Source of the DNA: Acetobacteraceae bacterium UBA6159
Lineage (GTDB): Bacteria; Pseudomonadota; Alphaproteobacteria; Acetobacterales; Acetobacteraceae
Direction of reading: 5' to 3'
Assembly: GCA_002422345.1 (NCBI GenBank)
Contig: DIUL01000102.1
Coordinates: 1 to 42,905 of the forward strand
Length of the DNA: 42,905 bases
Shown here: piece by piece, positions 14,798 to 22,277 of the stretch
How positions within the stretch are numbered: position 1 is the stretch's first letter
Layout of the letters: each line of letters starts with the position of its first letter
The notes under the pieces: model-generated
The model's input: the letters and a program-made list of their open reading frames with translations, nothing else
The model's database searches: none
What the model was told of the DNA's origin: nothing
Made by a program: the position numbers and the translations under genes

Positions 14798-15531
14798 GGC
14801 CGACCGACCGCATCGAACAGGCCTGATCCCTGCCTCAGAACCGCGTCCGCCGCTTGGGTGAACCCACCCTCCGGCCGATGCAGTACCAGGCCCGGATACA
14901 GCACCGTTGGCATGCGCCCGCCACGGATGCCACGCACGATCATCAGCTTCGACGCCTCTCCGGACCGCGGCCACAAGGGCACGACCAGCGCGACACCGCA
15001 GCCCGCTCCGGTCATCGCCGCGAGGCAGCCGGGCAGATGCGCGGCCGGCAGCACGAAGGTCAGGGTCCCGCGATGCCGCAGGCGCCCCGCCAGCGCACCG
15101 GCCCAGTGCGCCAGCACCGACGGATCGGCGCGCTTCGCCTGCTCCCGTCCGGCCGAGGGTGACGCTGTTCCCGGTGCCAGGTGATAGGGCGGATTGGCGA
15201 AGGCGTGATCGAACGAGCCGCCCAGGGGCAGATGGGCGATGTCGGCGGCGACGAAGGACAGGCCGCTGTACCCATTCGCCCGGGCATTCTCCCGCGCCAG
15301 CGCGGCCAGGGCTGGATCACGCTCCACCCCCACGCCCGTGATGCCGTCCACCCGTTTGGCCAGGCACAGCAACGCGGCCCCCGCGCCGGTGCCGGCTTCC
15401 AGCACATGATCGCCCGGGCGGGCCGGGATGGCGGCGGCGAGCAGCACGGGCTCGATCCCGCTGCGGAAACCCTCGGCCGGCTGGTCGTGGCGTACGCGTC
15501 CGCCGAGGAGATACCCCTCGGTCCGGATCAC
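14791..15531 (-). CDS. TrmN6-like small-domain SAM methyltransferase
   Basis: This 246-residue Rossmann-fold methyltransferase belongs to the group of tRNA1(Val) adenine-37 N6-methyltransferases (COG4123 type). The SAM-binding motif LEAGTGAGAA is at 44-53, an acidic residue Glu70 ends the second strand, and the N6-adenine motif NPPY is at 113-116. The N-terminus GGRVRHDQPAEGFRSGIEPVLLAAA is characteristic of the family. It starts with GTG inside the overlap with the upstream DUF2007 gene (GTGA), so the two are co-translated. Target tRNA assignment is by family only. The same motifs occur in rRNA and protein-glutamine methyltransferases, which are less likely given the N-terminal block. Confidence 0.85.
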   Translation of the reverse strand: MIRTEGYLLGGRVRHDQPAEGFRSGIEPVLLAAAIPARPGDHVLEAGTGAGAALLCLAKRVDGITGVGVERDPALAALARENARANGYSGLSFVAADIAHLPLGGSFDHAFANPPYHLAPGTASPSAGREQAKRADPSVLAHWAGALAGRLRHRGTLTFVLPAAHLPGCLAAMTGAGCGVALVVPLWPRSGEASKLMIVRGIRGGRMPTVLYPGLVLHRPEGGFTQAADAVLRQGSGLFDAVGRPQ

Positions 15532-15734
15532 AATTCCCCGGCCCCCCGCAGGATGGCGGTGGCCTGGGCGTGGGCGTCGTCATCCACCATCACGCGGCGG
15601 GGAATGGCACCGATGCTGCCATCGACGATGGAGGCATGGGTGTCCAGGACAACCGTCTCGATCCCCGCGTCGGCGAGCAGGGCAACGATGAAGGACAGGC
15701 GGACGGGGTTGGTCGTACTCAGGATGGCGCGCAT
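15528..15734 (-). CDS. DUF2007-type small protein
   Basis: This 68-residue protein has the pattern RAILSTTNPVRLSFIVALLADAGI, followed by a VMVDDDAHAQATAIL block. This is the ferredoxin-like fold of DUF2007 proteins, a putative signal-transducing or regulatory module whose biochemical role is unknown. AGGA precedes the ATG by eight bases. Its stop overlaps the start of the TrmN6-like methyltransferase by four bases. This pairing is, from memory, recurrent in alphaproteobacteria and suggests a shared function. Confidence 0.85.
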   Translation of the reverse strand: MRAILSTTNPVRLSFIVALLADAGIETVVLDTHASIVDGSIGAIPRRVMVDDDAHAQATAILRGAGEL

Positions 15735-15811
15735 GGCCGATCCTGGCCCGAGCGGGGTTTGGCCGCAATAGAAGCGGTGACGACTGCCAAGTCTATGGCA
15801 CGCGGCCGCTT

Positions 15812-15925
15812 CCCGTCATGGGTGGGCTTGACCCACCCATCGCCAGGCACGCAGTTGCTTGGGATCATGCGAAGCCATAACCGCCGGCGTCCCTGGCGAT
15901 GGCCGGGTCAAGCCCGGCCAGGACG
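15812..15925. repeat. Paired REP-like element, copy A (114 bp)
   Basis: Two inverted REP units face each other. The left unit (15812-15847) has the hairpin GGGTGGG-CTTGA-CCCACCC followed by ATCGCCAGG. The right unit (15892-15925) begins CCTGGCGATGG and has the hairpin GGCCGGG-TCAAG-CCCGGCC, ending GGACG. The unique linker is about 45 bases. The same arrangement and total length recur at 34011-34124. Confidence 0.8.
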
Positions 15926-15948
15926 AGCCGCACGTCCGTAACCTGCCG

Positions 15949-17124
15949 CTACCGCGGCAGCGCCCGCAGCCGGTCGGGGACGGCGGCGATTGCCTCCAAC
16001 CCGACATTGGCGAAGGCGAGGCGCAGATGGCGGTCCTGGCCGGGGCCGAAGAATGGCCCAACCAGGGACAGCAGCCCGCATTCGGTGGCCAGGGTTTCGC
16101 CCACCGCCATGGCGTCGCGCTCCCCCTCCGGGATGCGGATATAGGCGAAGTATGTGCCCAGCGCGTCGATGTGCCAGTCCTGCAACTGGCCGACGCCCTC
16201 CCGGAACACGCGGGCGCGTTCGGCGATGATGGCGCGGTTGCCCGCCTTCCATTCGTGCAGGTTGTCGACCGCCCAGGTCAGGCCCGGCAGCGGCCCGCGC
16301 GGCGGGCAGATCTGCATCGTGTCGAGGACTTTGTTCAACTCGGTCCGCACCCGAGGCCCGCAGACCATGGCACCAACCCGATGGCCGGCGACGCAATAGG
16401 CCTTGGAGAATGAATACAGATGCACCAGCCCATCCCGCCACTCCGGGTCCTTGAACAAGGGATGCGGCGGCAGGGCGGTCTCGGGCAGGAAGTCGCGATA
16501 GGACTCGTCCACGATCAGCCAGATCCCGCGCGACCGACACAGGGCCGCGAAACGAGCGATCACATCCGGCGGATAGATCGCGCCGGTCGGGTTGTTCGGG
16601 CTGATCAGCACGATCGCGCGGGTGCGGGGCGTGATCAGCGCCGCAGCCCGGTCGGGGTCGGGGACGAAGGCGTCCTCGGCGCGACAGGGCAGCGGCAGCG
16701 CCTCCAGCCCCTGCATGCTCAGCGCCATGGCGTTGTTGAAATACCAGGGCACCGGCAGCATCACTTGGTCGCCGACGCCGCACAGCACGGTCATCGCCAT
16801 GGTGAAGGCCAGGTTGGCGCCGGCCGTGATCGCCACGTCCGCCGCGCCCACGTCACCGCCATAGATGCGGTTGATGTCGGCGGCCAGGACCTCCCGCAGC
16901 GACTCATCGCCATCGATGGTGCCATAGCGGGCCTGGACCGGCGACGCGGCGCCCTCGGCCAGGCGGGACGCGAGGTCCGGATGCGTCGGGTAGCCCGGCA
17001 CCGCCTGCGTCAGGTCGATCGTCGGGCCGGCTCGGCCGTCATAGCGGTTGGCCCAGGCCTTCGCCGTCGGGATCGGGGCGGCGAAGGTATTGCGGATGCG
17101 GGGGGAGAGCGGAGGGGCGTTCAT
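15949..17124 (-). CDS. PLP-dependent aminotransferase, class I/II
   Basis: This is a 391-residue fold-type I aminotransferase. SPNNPTG is at 175-181, the cofactor aspartate and tyrosine in VDESY are near 206 and 209, and Lys241 in YSFSKAYCVAGHRVG forms the Schiff base. The carboxylate-binding arginine lies near the C-terminus. The ATG at 17124 is chosen; a GTG two codons earlier (17130) is an alternative. It is monocistronic, with a REP element just downstream. The annotation level is aspartate-type aminotransferase. The exact amino donor is unknown and no biosynthetic neighbours narrow it. Confidence 0.9.
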   Translation of the reverse strand: MNAPPLSPRIRNTFAAPIPTAKAWANRYDGRAGPTIDLTQAVPGYPTHPDLASRLAEGAASPVQARYGTIDGDESLREVLAADINRIYGGDVGAADVAITAGANLAFTMAMTVLCGVGDQVMLPVPWYFNNAMALSMQGLEALPLPCRAEDAFVPDPDRAAALITPRTRAIVLISPNNPTGAIYPPDVIARFAALCRSRGIWLIVDESYRDFLPETALPPHPLFKDPEWRDGLVHLYSFSKAYCVAGHRVGAMVCGPRVRTELNKVLDTMQICPPRGPLPGLTWAVDNLHEWKAGNRAIIAERARVFREGVGQLQDWHIDALGTYFAYIRIPEGERDAMAVGETLATECGLLSLVGPFFGPGQDRHLRLAFANVGLEAIAAVPDRLRALPR

Positions 17125-17173
17125 CCCCACAGTGTGCGGTGATATCGCGCGATCGGGAAGACCCGACCCTGAG

Positions 17174-18616
17174 TCACCCCGCCTTCCTGACCGGCGGGAT
17201 CTTCCAGCTTCCGTTCAGGATCGAGGGGTCCTTCGCCTTCGGCCAGTAAAGCCGCATCATCAACTGGAACTTCCCCTTCGGCGCCGGCAGCCAGTTGGCT
17301 TCCTTGTCCTTCCCGGGCGATTCGTTCTGGATGTACAGGTCGATCGAGCCATCGGGGTTGGTCTTCAGCTTCTCCCGCGCGCTGATCGCGTAGCGATTGA
17401 TCGGGTTGGCCACGAAGAAGAAGTTCTCATCATACATTGTCAGCGACCAGAACCCCTCGACCGGGGGCGTCTGGCCCTTCCTGAAGGTCATCACGTATTT
17501 CTCGCTGCCGAGGTAGTCCCGCCCGATGATCCCGCCCTCGTATTTCAGCGAGGTCGGATAGACCGCGTCCTGCGGCAGGTTGGCCCCCAGGCCGATCGCG
17601 GTGACCAGCGCGCGCTGGATGTAGTTCGTGCCGTAGAGGCCGGTCTTGAGCGTGAAGCCCCAGCCGTTGATCTCCTTCACGTCGCCGCCGCTGAACTTGA
17701 AGTGCAGCATGATCCGGTCGAAGCCGACCTGCGGCACGCGCTTGGAGAAATCCGGATTGAACTTGGTCTTATCGAAGGACTTGCCGGGCACGATGCCGAT
17801 GGCCGCCATCTTCGCGACGATCGGAGCATCGGCCGCGGTCGGCGGGTTGATCTTCATCAGCTCGCACAGCAGGGTGAAGTATTCCACCGCGTCCATGCGG
17901 TTCACCTGGTCGCGGACCGGGGTCTTCATGTCGATGGACGGATCAACCGTGCCCGGCGGCGGCGTGTAGTCCTTGCCATAGGCGCTGAGCGGATAGACCT
18001 TCACCTGATCCTGCAGGGCGTGGACCGCCTTGTAGTCGTCGGGCGTGCCCGTGCAGTAGATGCGGCCGAGAAGCCAGACCAGGCTGGTGGCTGATTTGTA
18101 TTGCTTGATGCCGGCCGGCAGCGTGCCTTTCCAGCCGGGGCCGGTGATCGCGTAGGTCTGCGGGCCGGTGCCGGTCGTGCGCTTGCCGGGCGCCTGGAAG
18201 ACGGTCGTCCACCCATCCAGCATCGGGAACAGGGCATAGCGACCCTTCGTGTCCGGCAGGCTGACGATCCAGGGTTCCTTTCCGACATCCACGAAGGTCG
18301 TCGTGTAGAGCGTATCCGCGTTCGGCGCCGTGACATCGCGGAAGGTCGCGTCGGGATACTGCCGCAGCTTGATCAACTGCCCCATCGGCCCGCGGGTTCC
18401 CACCGGAGCGGCGACGTTGGTGATCACCCGGCGTGTCATCTCCATCGTGATCAGAGGATAACCGAAGGTGTACGCCTCGACCGCCAAGGCGAAGTCGTCC
18501 AGGCCTTCCAGGAAATCGATCTTCAGCCCGTCATCCGCGCGCGGGGTCCGGCCGAGGGCGGCGGTACCAGCCAGCGCCAGGGCGGCGGTGGAGGCGGAAC
18601 GGCGGGAAATGGACAT
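17174..18616 (-). CDS. Exported DUF1254/DUF1214 protein
   Basis: This 480-residue protein has the two-part DUF1254 (N-terminal, about 40-170) and DUF1214 (C-terminal, about 350-460) architecture. The N-terminus MSISRRSASTAALALAGTAAL looks like a Tat or Sec signal, so a periplasmic location is expected. Recognisable blocks are FGYPLITMEMTRR, PNADTLYTTTFVDV, GFWSLTMYDENFFF and DGSIDLYIQNESPGKDKEANWLPAP. AGGAAC lies eight bases before the ATG. The biochemical role of the family is not established. It is divergent from argG across 122 bases and is alone on its strand. Confidence 0.9.
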   Translation of the reverse strand: MSISRRSASTAALALAGTAALGRTPRADDGLKIDFLEGLDDFALAVEAYTFGYPLITMEMTRRVITNVAAPVGTRGPMGQLIKLRQYPDATFRDVTAPNADTLYTTTFVDVGKEPWIVSLPDTKGRYALFPMLDGWTTVFQAPGKRTTGTGPQTYAITGPGWKGTLPAGIKQYKSATSLVWLLGRIYCTGTPDDYKAVHALQDQVKVYPLSAYGKDYTPPPGTVDPSIDMKTPVRDQVNRMDAVEYFTLLCELMKINPPTAADAPIVAKMAAIGIVPGKSFDKTKFNPDFSKRVPQVGFDRIMLHFKFSGGDVKEINGWGFTLKTGLYGTNYIQRALVTAIGLGANLPQDAVYPTSLKYEGGIIGRDYLGSEKYVMTFRKGQTPPVEGFWSLTMYDENFFFVANPINRYAISAREKLKTNPDGSIDLYIQNESPGKDKEANWLPAPKGKFQLMMRLYWPKAKDPSILNGSWKIPPVRKAG

Positions 18617-18738
18617 GGGGAAAGTTCCTACGATCGTATTTTCTTCATTGCATGATCGGGAAATCGCGACAATCCGGGGGAAACCTTGCCTCTGATGCGT
18701 CCCGGCGCTACTCCCGCGCCGTCAAGGAGATCGCCCGC

Positions 18739-19968
18739 ATGCGCGTCAAGGATGTGAAGAAAGTCGTGCTCGCCTATTCCGGCGGGCTGGATACCAGCGT
18801 GATCCTGCGTTGGCTCCAGACCACCTATAACTGCGAGGTCGTGACCTTCACCGCCGACCTGGGCCAGGGGGAGGAACTCGAACCCGCCCGCAAGAAGGCC
18901 GAGATGTTCGGCATCAAGGAAATCTTCATCGACGACCTGCGGGAAACCTTCGTGAAGGACTTCGTCTTTCCGATGTTCCGCGCGAATACCCTGTATGAAG
19001 GGCAGTATCTGCTGGGCACCTCCATCGCCCGCCCGCTGATCGCCCAGCGCCAGATCGAGATCGCGGAAATGGTCGGCGCCGACGCCGTGGCCCATGGCGC
19101 CACCGGAAAGGGCAACGACCAGGTGCGGTTCGAGCTGTCCTATTACTCGCTGAAGCCCGACATCAAGATCATCGCCCCGTGGCGCGAATGGGACCTGACC
19201 AGCCGCACCCGCCTGATCGAGTTCGCCGAACACAACCAGATCCCCATCGCCAAGGACAAGCGCGGCGACGCGCCGTTCAGCGTCGACGCCAATCTGCTGC
19301 ATTCCTCGTCGGAGGGGAAAATCCTCGAAGACCCGGCGGTGGAGGCGGATGAGGCCGTCTATCAGCGCACCATCCGGCCCGAGGACGCGCCCGACAAGGC
19401 CACCATCATCGCGATGGATTTCGAGAACGGCGACCCGGTGGCGATCGACGGCGTGCGGATGTCGCCGGCCACGCTGCTGACCCGGCTGAATGAACTGGGC
19501 AAGGCCAACGGCATCGGGCGGCTCGACCTGGTGGAAAACCGCTTTGTCGGCATGAAGTCGCGCGGGATCTATGAGACGCCGGGCGGGACGATCCTGCTGC
19601 TCGCCCATCGCTCGATGGAAAGCATCACGCTGGATCGGGAGGCTGGGCACCTCAAGGACAGCATCATGCCCCGCTATGCGGAGCTGATCTACAACGGCTT
19701 CTGGTTCAGCCCGGAGCGGCGGATGCTCCAGGCCCTGATCGACGAAAGCCAGAAGTCGGTCACAGGCCGGGTGCGGATCAAGCTGTACAAGGGCAACGTC
19801 ACCTGCGTCGGCCGCGAGTCGCCGCACAGCCTGTACGACACCCGCGTGGTGACGTTCGAGGATGACCAGGGCGCCTATGACCAGGTGGACGCACAGGGCT
19901 TCATCAAGCTGAACGCGCTGCGCCTGCGCCTGGGCGCGATGGTCGGCCGCCGCGGTGGCGCCCTGTAG
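18739..19968 (+). CDS. argG: Argininosuccinate synthase
   Basis: This 409-residue cytoplasmic enzyme joins citrulline and aspartate using ATP, the penultimate step of arginine synthesis. The PP-loop LAYSGGLDTS is at 11-20. Other family blocks include YEGQYLLGTSIARPLIA, GATGKGNDQVRFE and IETPGGTILLLAHR-like text in the C-terminal half. The ATG at 18739 matches the family N-terminus (VKKVVLAYSGG) and has AAGGAGA nine bases upstream; an in-frame ATG at 18652 would add 29 unlikely residues. The partner argH lies 2.3 kb downstream, separated by a transporter and a toxin-antitoxin pair. A strong hairpin follows the stop. Confidence 0.97.
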   Translation: MRVKDVKKVVLAYSGGLDTSVILRWLQTTYNCEVVTFTADLGQGEELEPARKKAEMFGIKEIFIDDLRETFVKDFVFPMFRANTLYEGQYLLGTSIARPLIAQRQIEIAEMVGADAVAHGATGKGNDQVRFELSYYSLKPDIKIIAPWREWDLTSRTRLIEFAEHNQIPIAKDKRGDAPFSVDANLLHSSSEGKILEDPAVEADEAVYQRTIRPEDAPDKATIIAMDFENGDPVAIDGVRMSPATLLTRLNELGKANGIGRLDLVENRFVGMKSRGIYETPGGTILLLAHRSMESITLDREAGHLKDSIMPRYAELIYNGFWFSPERRMLQALIDESQKSVTGRVRIKLYKGNVTCVGRESPHSLYDTRVVTFEDDQGAYDQVDAQGFIKLNALRLRLGAMVGRRGGAL

Positions 19969-19974
19969 ACCCTT

Positions 19975-20006
19975 CGCCGGCGCCCTCCCCTGGGAGGGCG
20001 CCGGCG
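19975..20006 (+). terminator. Hairpin after argG
   Basis: CGCCGGCGCCCTCCC (19975-19989) and its exact complement (19992-20006) form a 15-bp stem with a 2-base loop, seven bases past the argG stop. The run after it is CGTCGCGAAATCC, without a T-tract, so it is a hairpin terminator or processing barrier rather than a classical intrinsic terminator. Confidence 0.6.
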
Positions 20007-20022
20007 CGTCGCGAAATCCCCA

Positions 20023-20907
20023 ATGCTTTTAGCCCGATGGACCAGCCTGTCCCCCACCTTGCGGGGGATGGTGTGGATGGTTGCCTCGGGCCTGGTGTTC
20101 TCGGTCCTGAACACCGTCCTGCGCGTGGTCGCCCTGCAGATGAACCCGGCGCAGGTGCAGTTCATGCGCTACTTCTGCGGCGTGCTGATCATGCTGCCCT
20201 TCGTGATCCACCGCGGCCCCATGGCCTACCGGCCGAACGGGTTGAAGGCGCAGATGTGGCGCGGGTTGATCCACACCACGGGCATGCTGCTGTGGTACAT
20301 GGCCCTGCCGCATCTGACCCTGGCCGACATCACCGCCATCGGTTTCACCACGCCGATCTTCATCATGATCGGCGCCGTGATCGTGTTCCGGGAGCGGATG
20401 TACTGGGAACGCTGGGCCTCGGCCCTGATCGGCTTCGCCGGCGTGCTGATCGTGGTCGGCCCGCGGATGCAGTCGACCGGAGGCTACTACGACCTGCTGA
20501 TGCTCGCCTCGGCACCTCTGTTCGCGGCGTCGGCCCTGATCACGAAGGCACTGACCAGGCGGGACAGCATGGATGTGATCATCCTGTGGCAGTGCATCAC
20601 GATCAGCCTGTTCTCCCTGCCGCCGGCGATGCTGGACTGGACCTGGTTCGGGCCGATGCACTGGGTGATGTTCCTGGGCATCGCGGTGCTGGGGAACCTC
20701 GCGCATTACTGCACCGCCCAGGGGTTGAAGGCGGCGGATGCGACGGCCGGGCAGACGGTGAAGTTCCTGGACCTGATCTGGATGACCGCGCTGGGGTTCC
20801 TGGTCTTCTCCGACCTCCCAACGATCACGACCCTGATCGGCGGCCTGGTCATCTTCGGCGCCACCACCTGGGTTGCCCGCCGGGAGGCTCGGCGGCGCGC
20901 GGGGTAG
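20023..20907 (+). CDS. EamA/DMT-family transporter
   Basis: This 294-residue inner-membrane protein has ten hydrophobic segments arranged as two EamA repeats, the first near residues 10-135 and the second near 150-285. The sequence resembles the RhaT/YdcZ-like exporters of amino acids and metabolites (drug/metabolite transporter superfamily). The charged segment REARRRAG ends the protein in the cytoplasm. The start at 20023 lacks a clear ribosome-binding site; an ATG at 20068 (MVWMVASG) is an alternative that would shorten the lead-in. Substrate is unknown. It follows argG in the same direction, but a strong hairpin separates them. Confidence 0.88.
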   Translation: MLLARWTSLSPTLRGMVWMVASGLVFSVLNTVLRVVALQMNPAQVQFMRYFCGVLIMLPFVIHRGPMAYRPNGLKAQMWRGLIHTTGMLLWYMALPHLTLADITAIGFTTPIFIMIGAVIVFRERMYWERWASALIGFAGVLIVVGPRMQSTGGYYDLLMLASAPLFAASALITKALTRRDSMDVIILWQCITISLFSLPPAMLDWTWFGPMHWVMFLGIAVLGNLAHYCTAQGLKAADATAGQTVKFLDLIWMTALGFLVFSDLPTITTLIGGLVIFGATTWVARREARRRAG

Positions 20908-20915
20908 CACTGACG

Positions 20916-21362
20916 CTACGCTTCGTTGTCCCGCCCGATCACACCGGTTCTGCCTGACCGCACCTGTTCGAGCACCCGCGCGATCAGGGTCTTCGCAAGG
21001 GCGGACGGCAGGAACCCATAGGCAATGCCCCGATCGCGGTCCCGAGGATCCACCAGTCGCAGATCCGGCCCGGGCCAGGTGAAGACGTTGACCTCACTCG
21101 TCACGATCCATGAGCGTTGATGATCCAGGCCCAGGCGCGCCTTCACGGCGGCGGGGACCTCGATGGCATCGATCGTGTCCCGGGGTGGCGTATGGGTGAT
21201 CGCAGCGACCACAACCCGCGTAGCCTCGCCGTCGCGGGTCGTCGCAAGGACCACCGCGCAGGGACGATCCTTCGTCCCTTCCTCCCGACCGCGCTCATGC
21301 TCGGATCGCCAAAGATAGGCATACCGAATGACCAACCCAGGCCGAGGCTCCGGAAGCGGCAC
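20916..21362 (-). CDS. PemK/MazF-like toxin of a type II toxin-antitoxin pair
   Basis: This 148-residue protein is a probable endoribonuclease toxin. The N-terminal half has the PemK/MazF-type layout: PGLVIRYAYLWR, then RPCAVVLATTRDG, then RVVVAAITHTPP. A conserved RSWIVTSEVNVFTW block lies near 83-96, and the C-terminus continues past the usual MazF length (about 110) with a helical extension. The GTG start lies three bases after the antitoxin stop, giving the usual antitoxin-first operon. It is classed from memory as a PemK-like growth inhibitor; no activity is shown. It may be a chromosomal stress module. Confidence 0.75.
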   Translation of the reverse strand: MPLPEPRPGLVIRYAYLWRSEHERGREEGTKDRPCAVVLATTRDGEATRVVVAAITHTPPRDTIDAIEVPAAVKARLGLDHQRSWIVTSEVNVFTWPGPDLRLVDPRDRDRGIAYGFLPSALAKTLIARVLEQVRSGRTGVIGRDNEA

Positions 21363-21365
21363 GGC

Positions 21366-21629
21366 CTATTCGGCGCCCATTTCATGATCGTGTTCGGCGG
21401 TATGTGCGGGAGGCTCCGCCACCTCCAGCGCCCGGACCAGATCATCCGGGAGTTCCCAGGCGTGCAGAGCCTGGCGAGTGTCGAGCGCCTTCAGGCGTTT
21501 GTATTCATCGGCTGACAGGACCACGAGGCTCTCCCGCCCGTGATGCGTGACCGACACGGGCGCGCGCAACGCCAGTTCGCGGTACCGGCCAAACTGCTTC
21601 TGCAACTCCGCCGAGGTGATCGTGACCAT
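21366..21629 (-). CDS. Phd/YefM-like antitoxin
   Basis: This 87-residue DNA-binding antitoxin matches the Phd/YefM pattern. VTITSAELQKQFGRYRELALRAPVSVTHHGRESLVVLSADEYKRLKAL covers the N-terminal dimerisation and operator-binding domain. The acidic C-terminal tail (residues about 55-87, many Glu/Asp/His) is the expected toxin-neutralising segment. GGAGG lies seven bases before the ATG. A 20-bp perfect palindrome overlaps a well-formed promoter directly upstream, so conditional cooperative autorepression is likely. It should be co-transcribed with the PemK-like toxin gene. Confidence 0.82.
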   Translation of the reverse strand: MVTITSAELQKQFGRYRELALRAPVSVTHHGRESLVVLSADEYKRLKALDTRQALHAWELPDDLVRALEVAEPPAHTAEHDHEMGAE

Positions 21630-21647
21630 GGGGGAACCTCCGATATG

Positions 21648-21667
21648 CGGATTATCCGGATAATCCG
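21648..21667. promoter_or_regulatory. 20-bp operator palindrome of the toxin-antitoxin operon
   Basis: CGGATTATCCGGATAATCCG is a perfect 20-bp palindrome that overlaps the -10 box of the antitoxin promoter. Position and symmetry fit a Phd-type antitoxin operator. Confidence 0.8.
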
Positions 21668-21679
21668 TGTAATGCGCAA
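21651..21679 (-). promoter_or_regulatory. Promoter of the antitoxin-toxin operon
   Basis: Read on the minus strand, -35 TTGCGC (21679-21674) and -10 GATAAT (21656-21651) are separated by exactly 17 bases. The -10 is inside the palindrome. The antitoxin ATG is 22 bases from the -10, with GGAGG between. Confidence 0.65.
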
Positions 21680-21686
21680 TTCCAGA

Positions 21687-22247
21687 CTACCGTTCCGCGC
21701 GCTCCATCAACCCCCGGATCACCGCCACCACATCCGGCCCCGCCCAATCCGCCGCCCCCTCCAGCCGAGCGACGTCGCGGCCTTGGCGGTCGATGATGAC
21801 GGTGGTTGGCAGGCCGCGCACGCCCCAGGCCCTGGCCATCGCCCCCTTCGGGTCGAGCAGCACCGGCAGTGCGGTCAGGCCCTTGTCCGCGTACCATTTG
21901 GAAACCACCGCCGCCCCGCCTCGATCGGAGGACAACGGCAGCACCGCGATATCGTGCGGCGCCAGGGCCAGAGACAGGGCGGCCAGGGCCGGCATCTCGG
22001 CCACGCAGGGCGCGCACCAGGTGGCCCAGAAATTGATCACCATCCCGCGCCCCAGGAACGCCGGCAGCCCCCGCGACACGCCCTCCGCGTCGACGAACGA
22101 TGCCTCGGGTGGGGCCACCGGCGGGTCGGTCCGCTTCAGTTTCTCGGCAATCCCGGCCAGCGCCGCCGAAGCCCCTTTGCCGCCGGCCAGCGTCGCCGCT
22201 AGGGTGCCGCCGGCCCCCGCGACCAGCTTCCGCCGCCCCAACACCAT
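21687..22247 (-). CDS. TlpA-like thiol:disulfide reductase, probably Tat-exported
   Basis: This 186-residue thioredoxin-fold protein has a redox motif WCAPC at 77-81 (Cys78, Cys81) in VINFWATWCAPCVAEMP. The cis-proline loop GLPTTVIID is about 70 residues later. The N-terminus MVLGRRKLVAGAGGTLAATL has twin arginines and a short hydrophobic core, so it is likely exported and acts as a periplasmic disulfide reductase in cytochrome c maturation or similar. The ATG at 22247 (with GTG at 22250) has GGAG upstream. Upstream extensions run into the divergent argH and are rejected. Only about 30 bases separate the two divergent starts. Confidence 0.88.
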   Translation of the reverse strand: MVLGRRKLVAGAGGTLAATLAGGKGASAALAGIAEKLKRTDPPVAPPEASFVDAEGVSRGLPAFLGRGMVINFWATWCAPCVAEMPALAALSLALAPHDIAVLPLSSDRGGAAVVSKWYADKGLTALPVLLDPKGAMARAWGVRGLPTTVIIDRQGRDVARLEGAADWAGPDVVAVIRGLMERAER

Positions 22248-22277
22248 CACGCCCAACTCCACCACGAGAGCACCCCA

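Noticed and set aside
18629..18638. TACGATCGTA palindrome before the DUF1254 gene
   Set aside because: Only 10 bp. It overlaps the ribosome-binding region, and such short palindromes are expected by chance.
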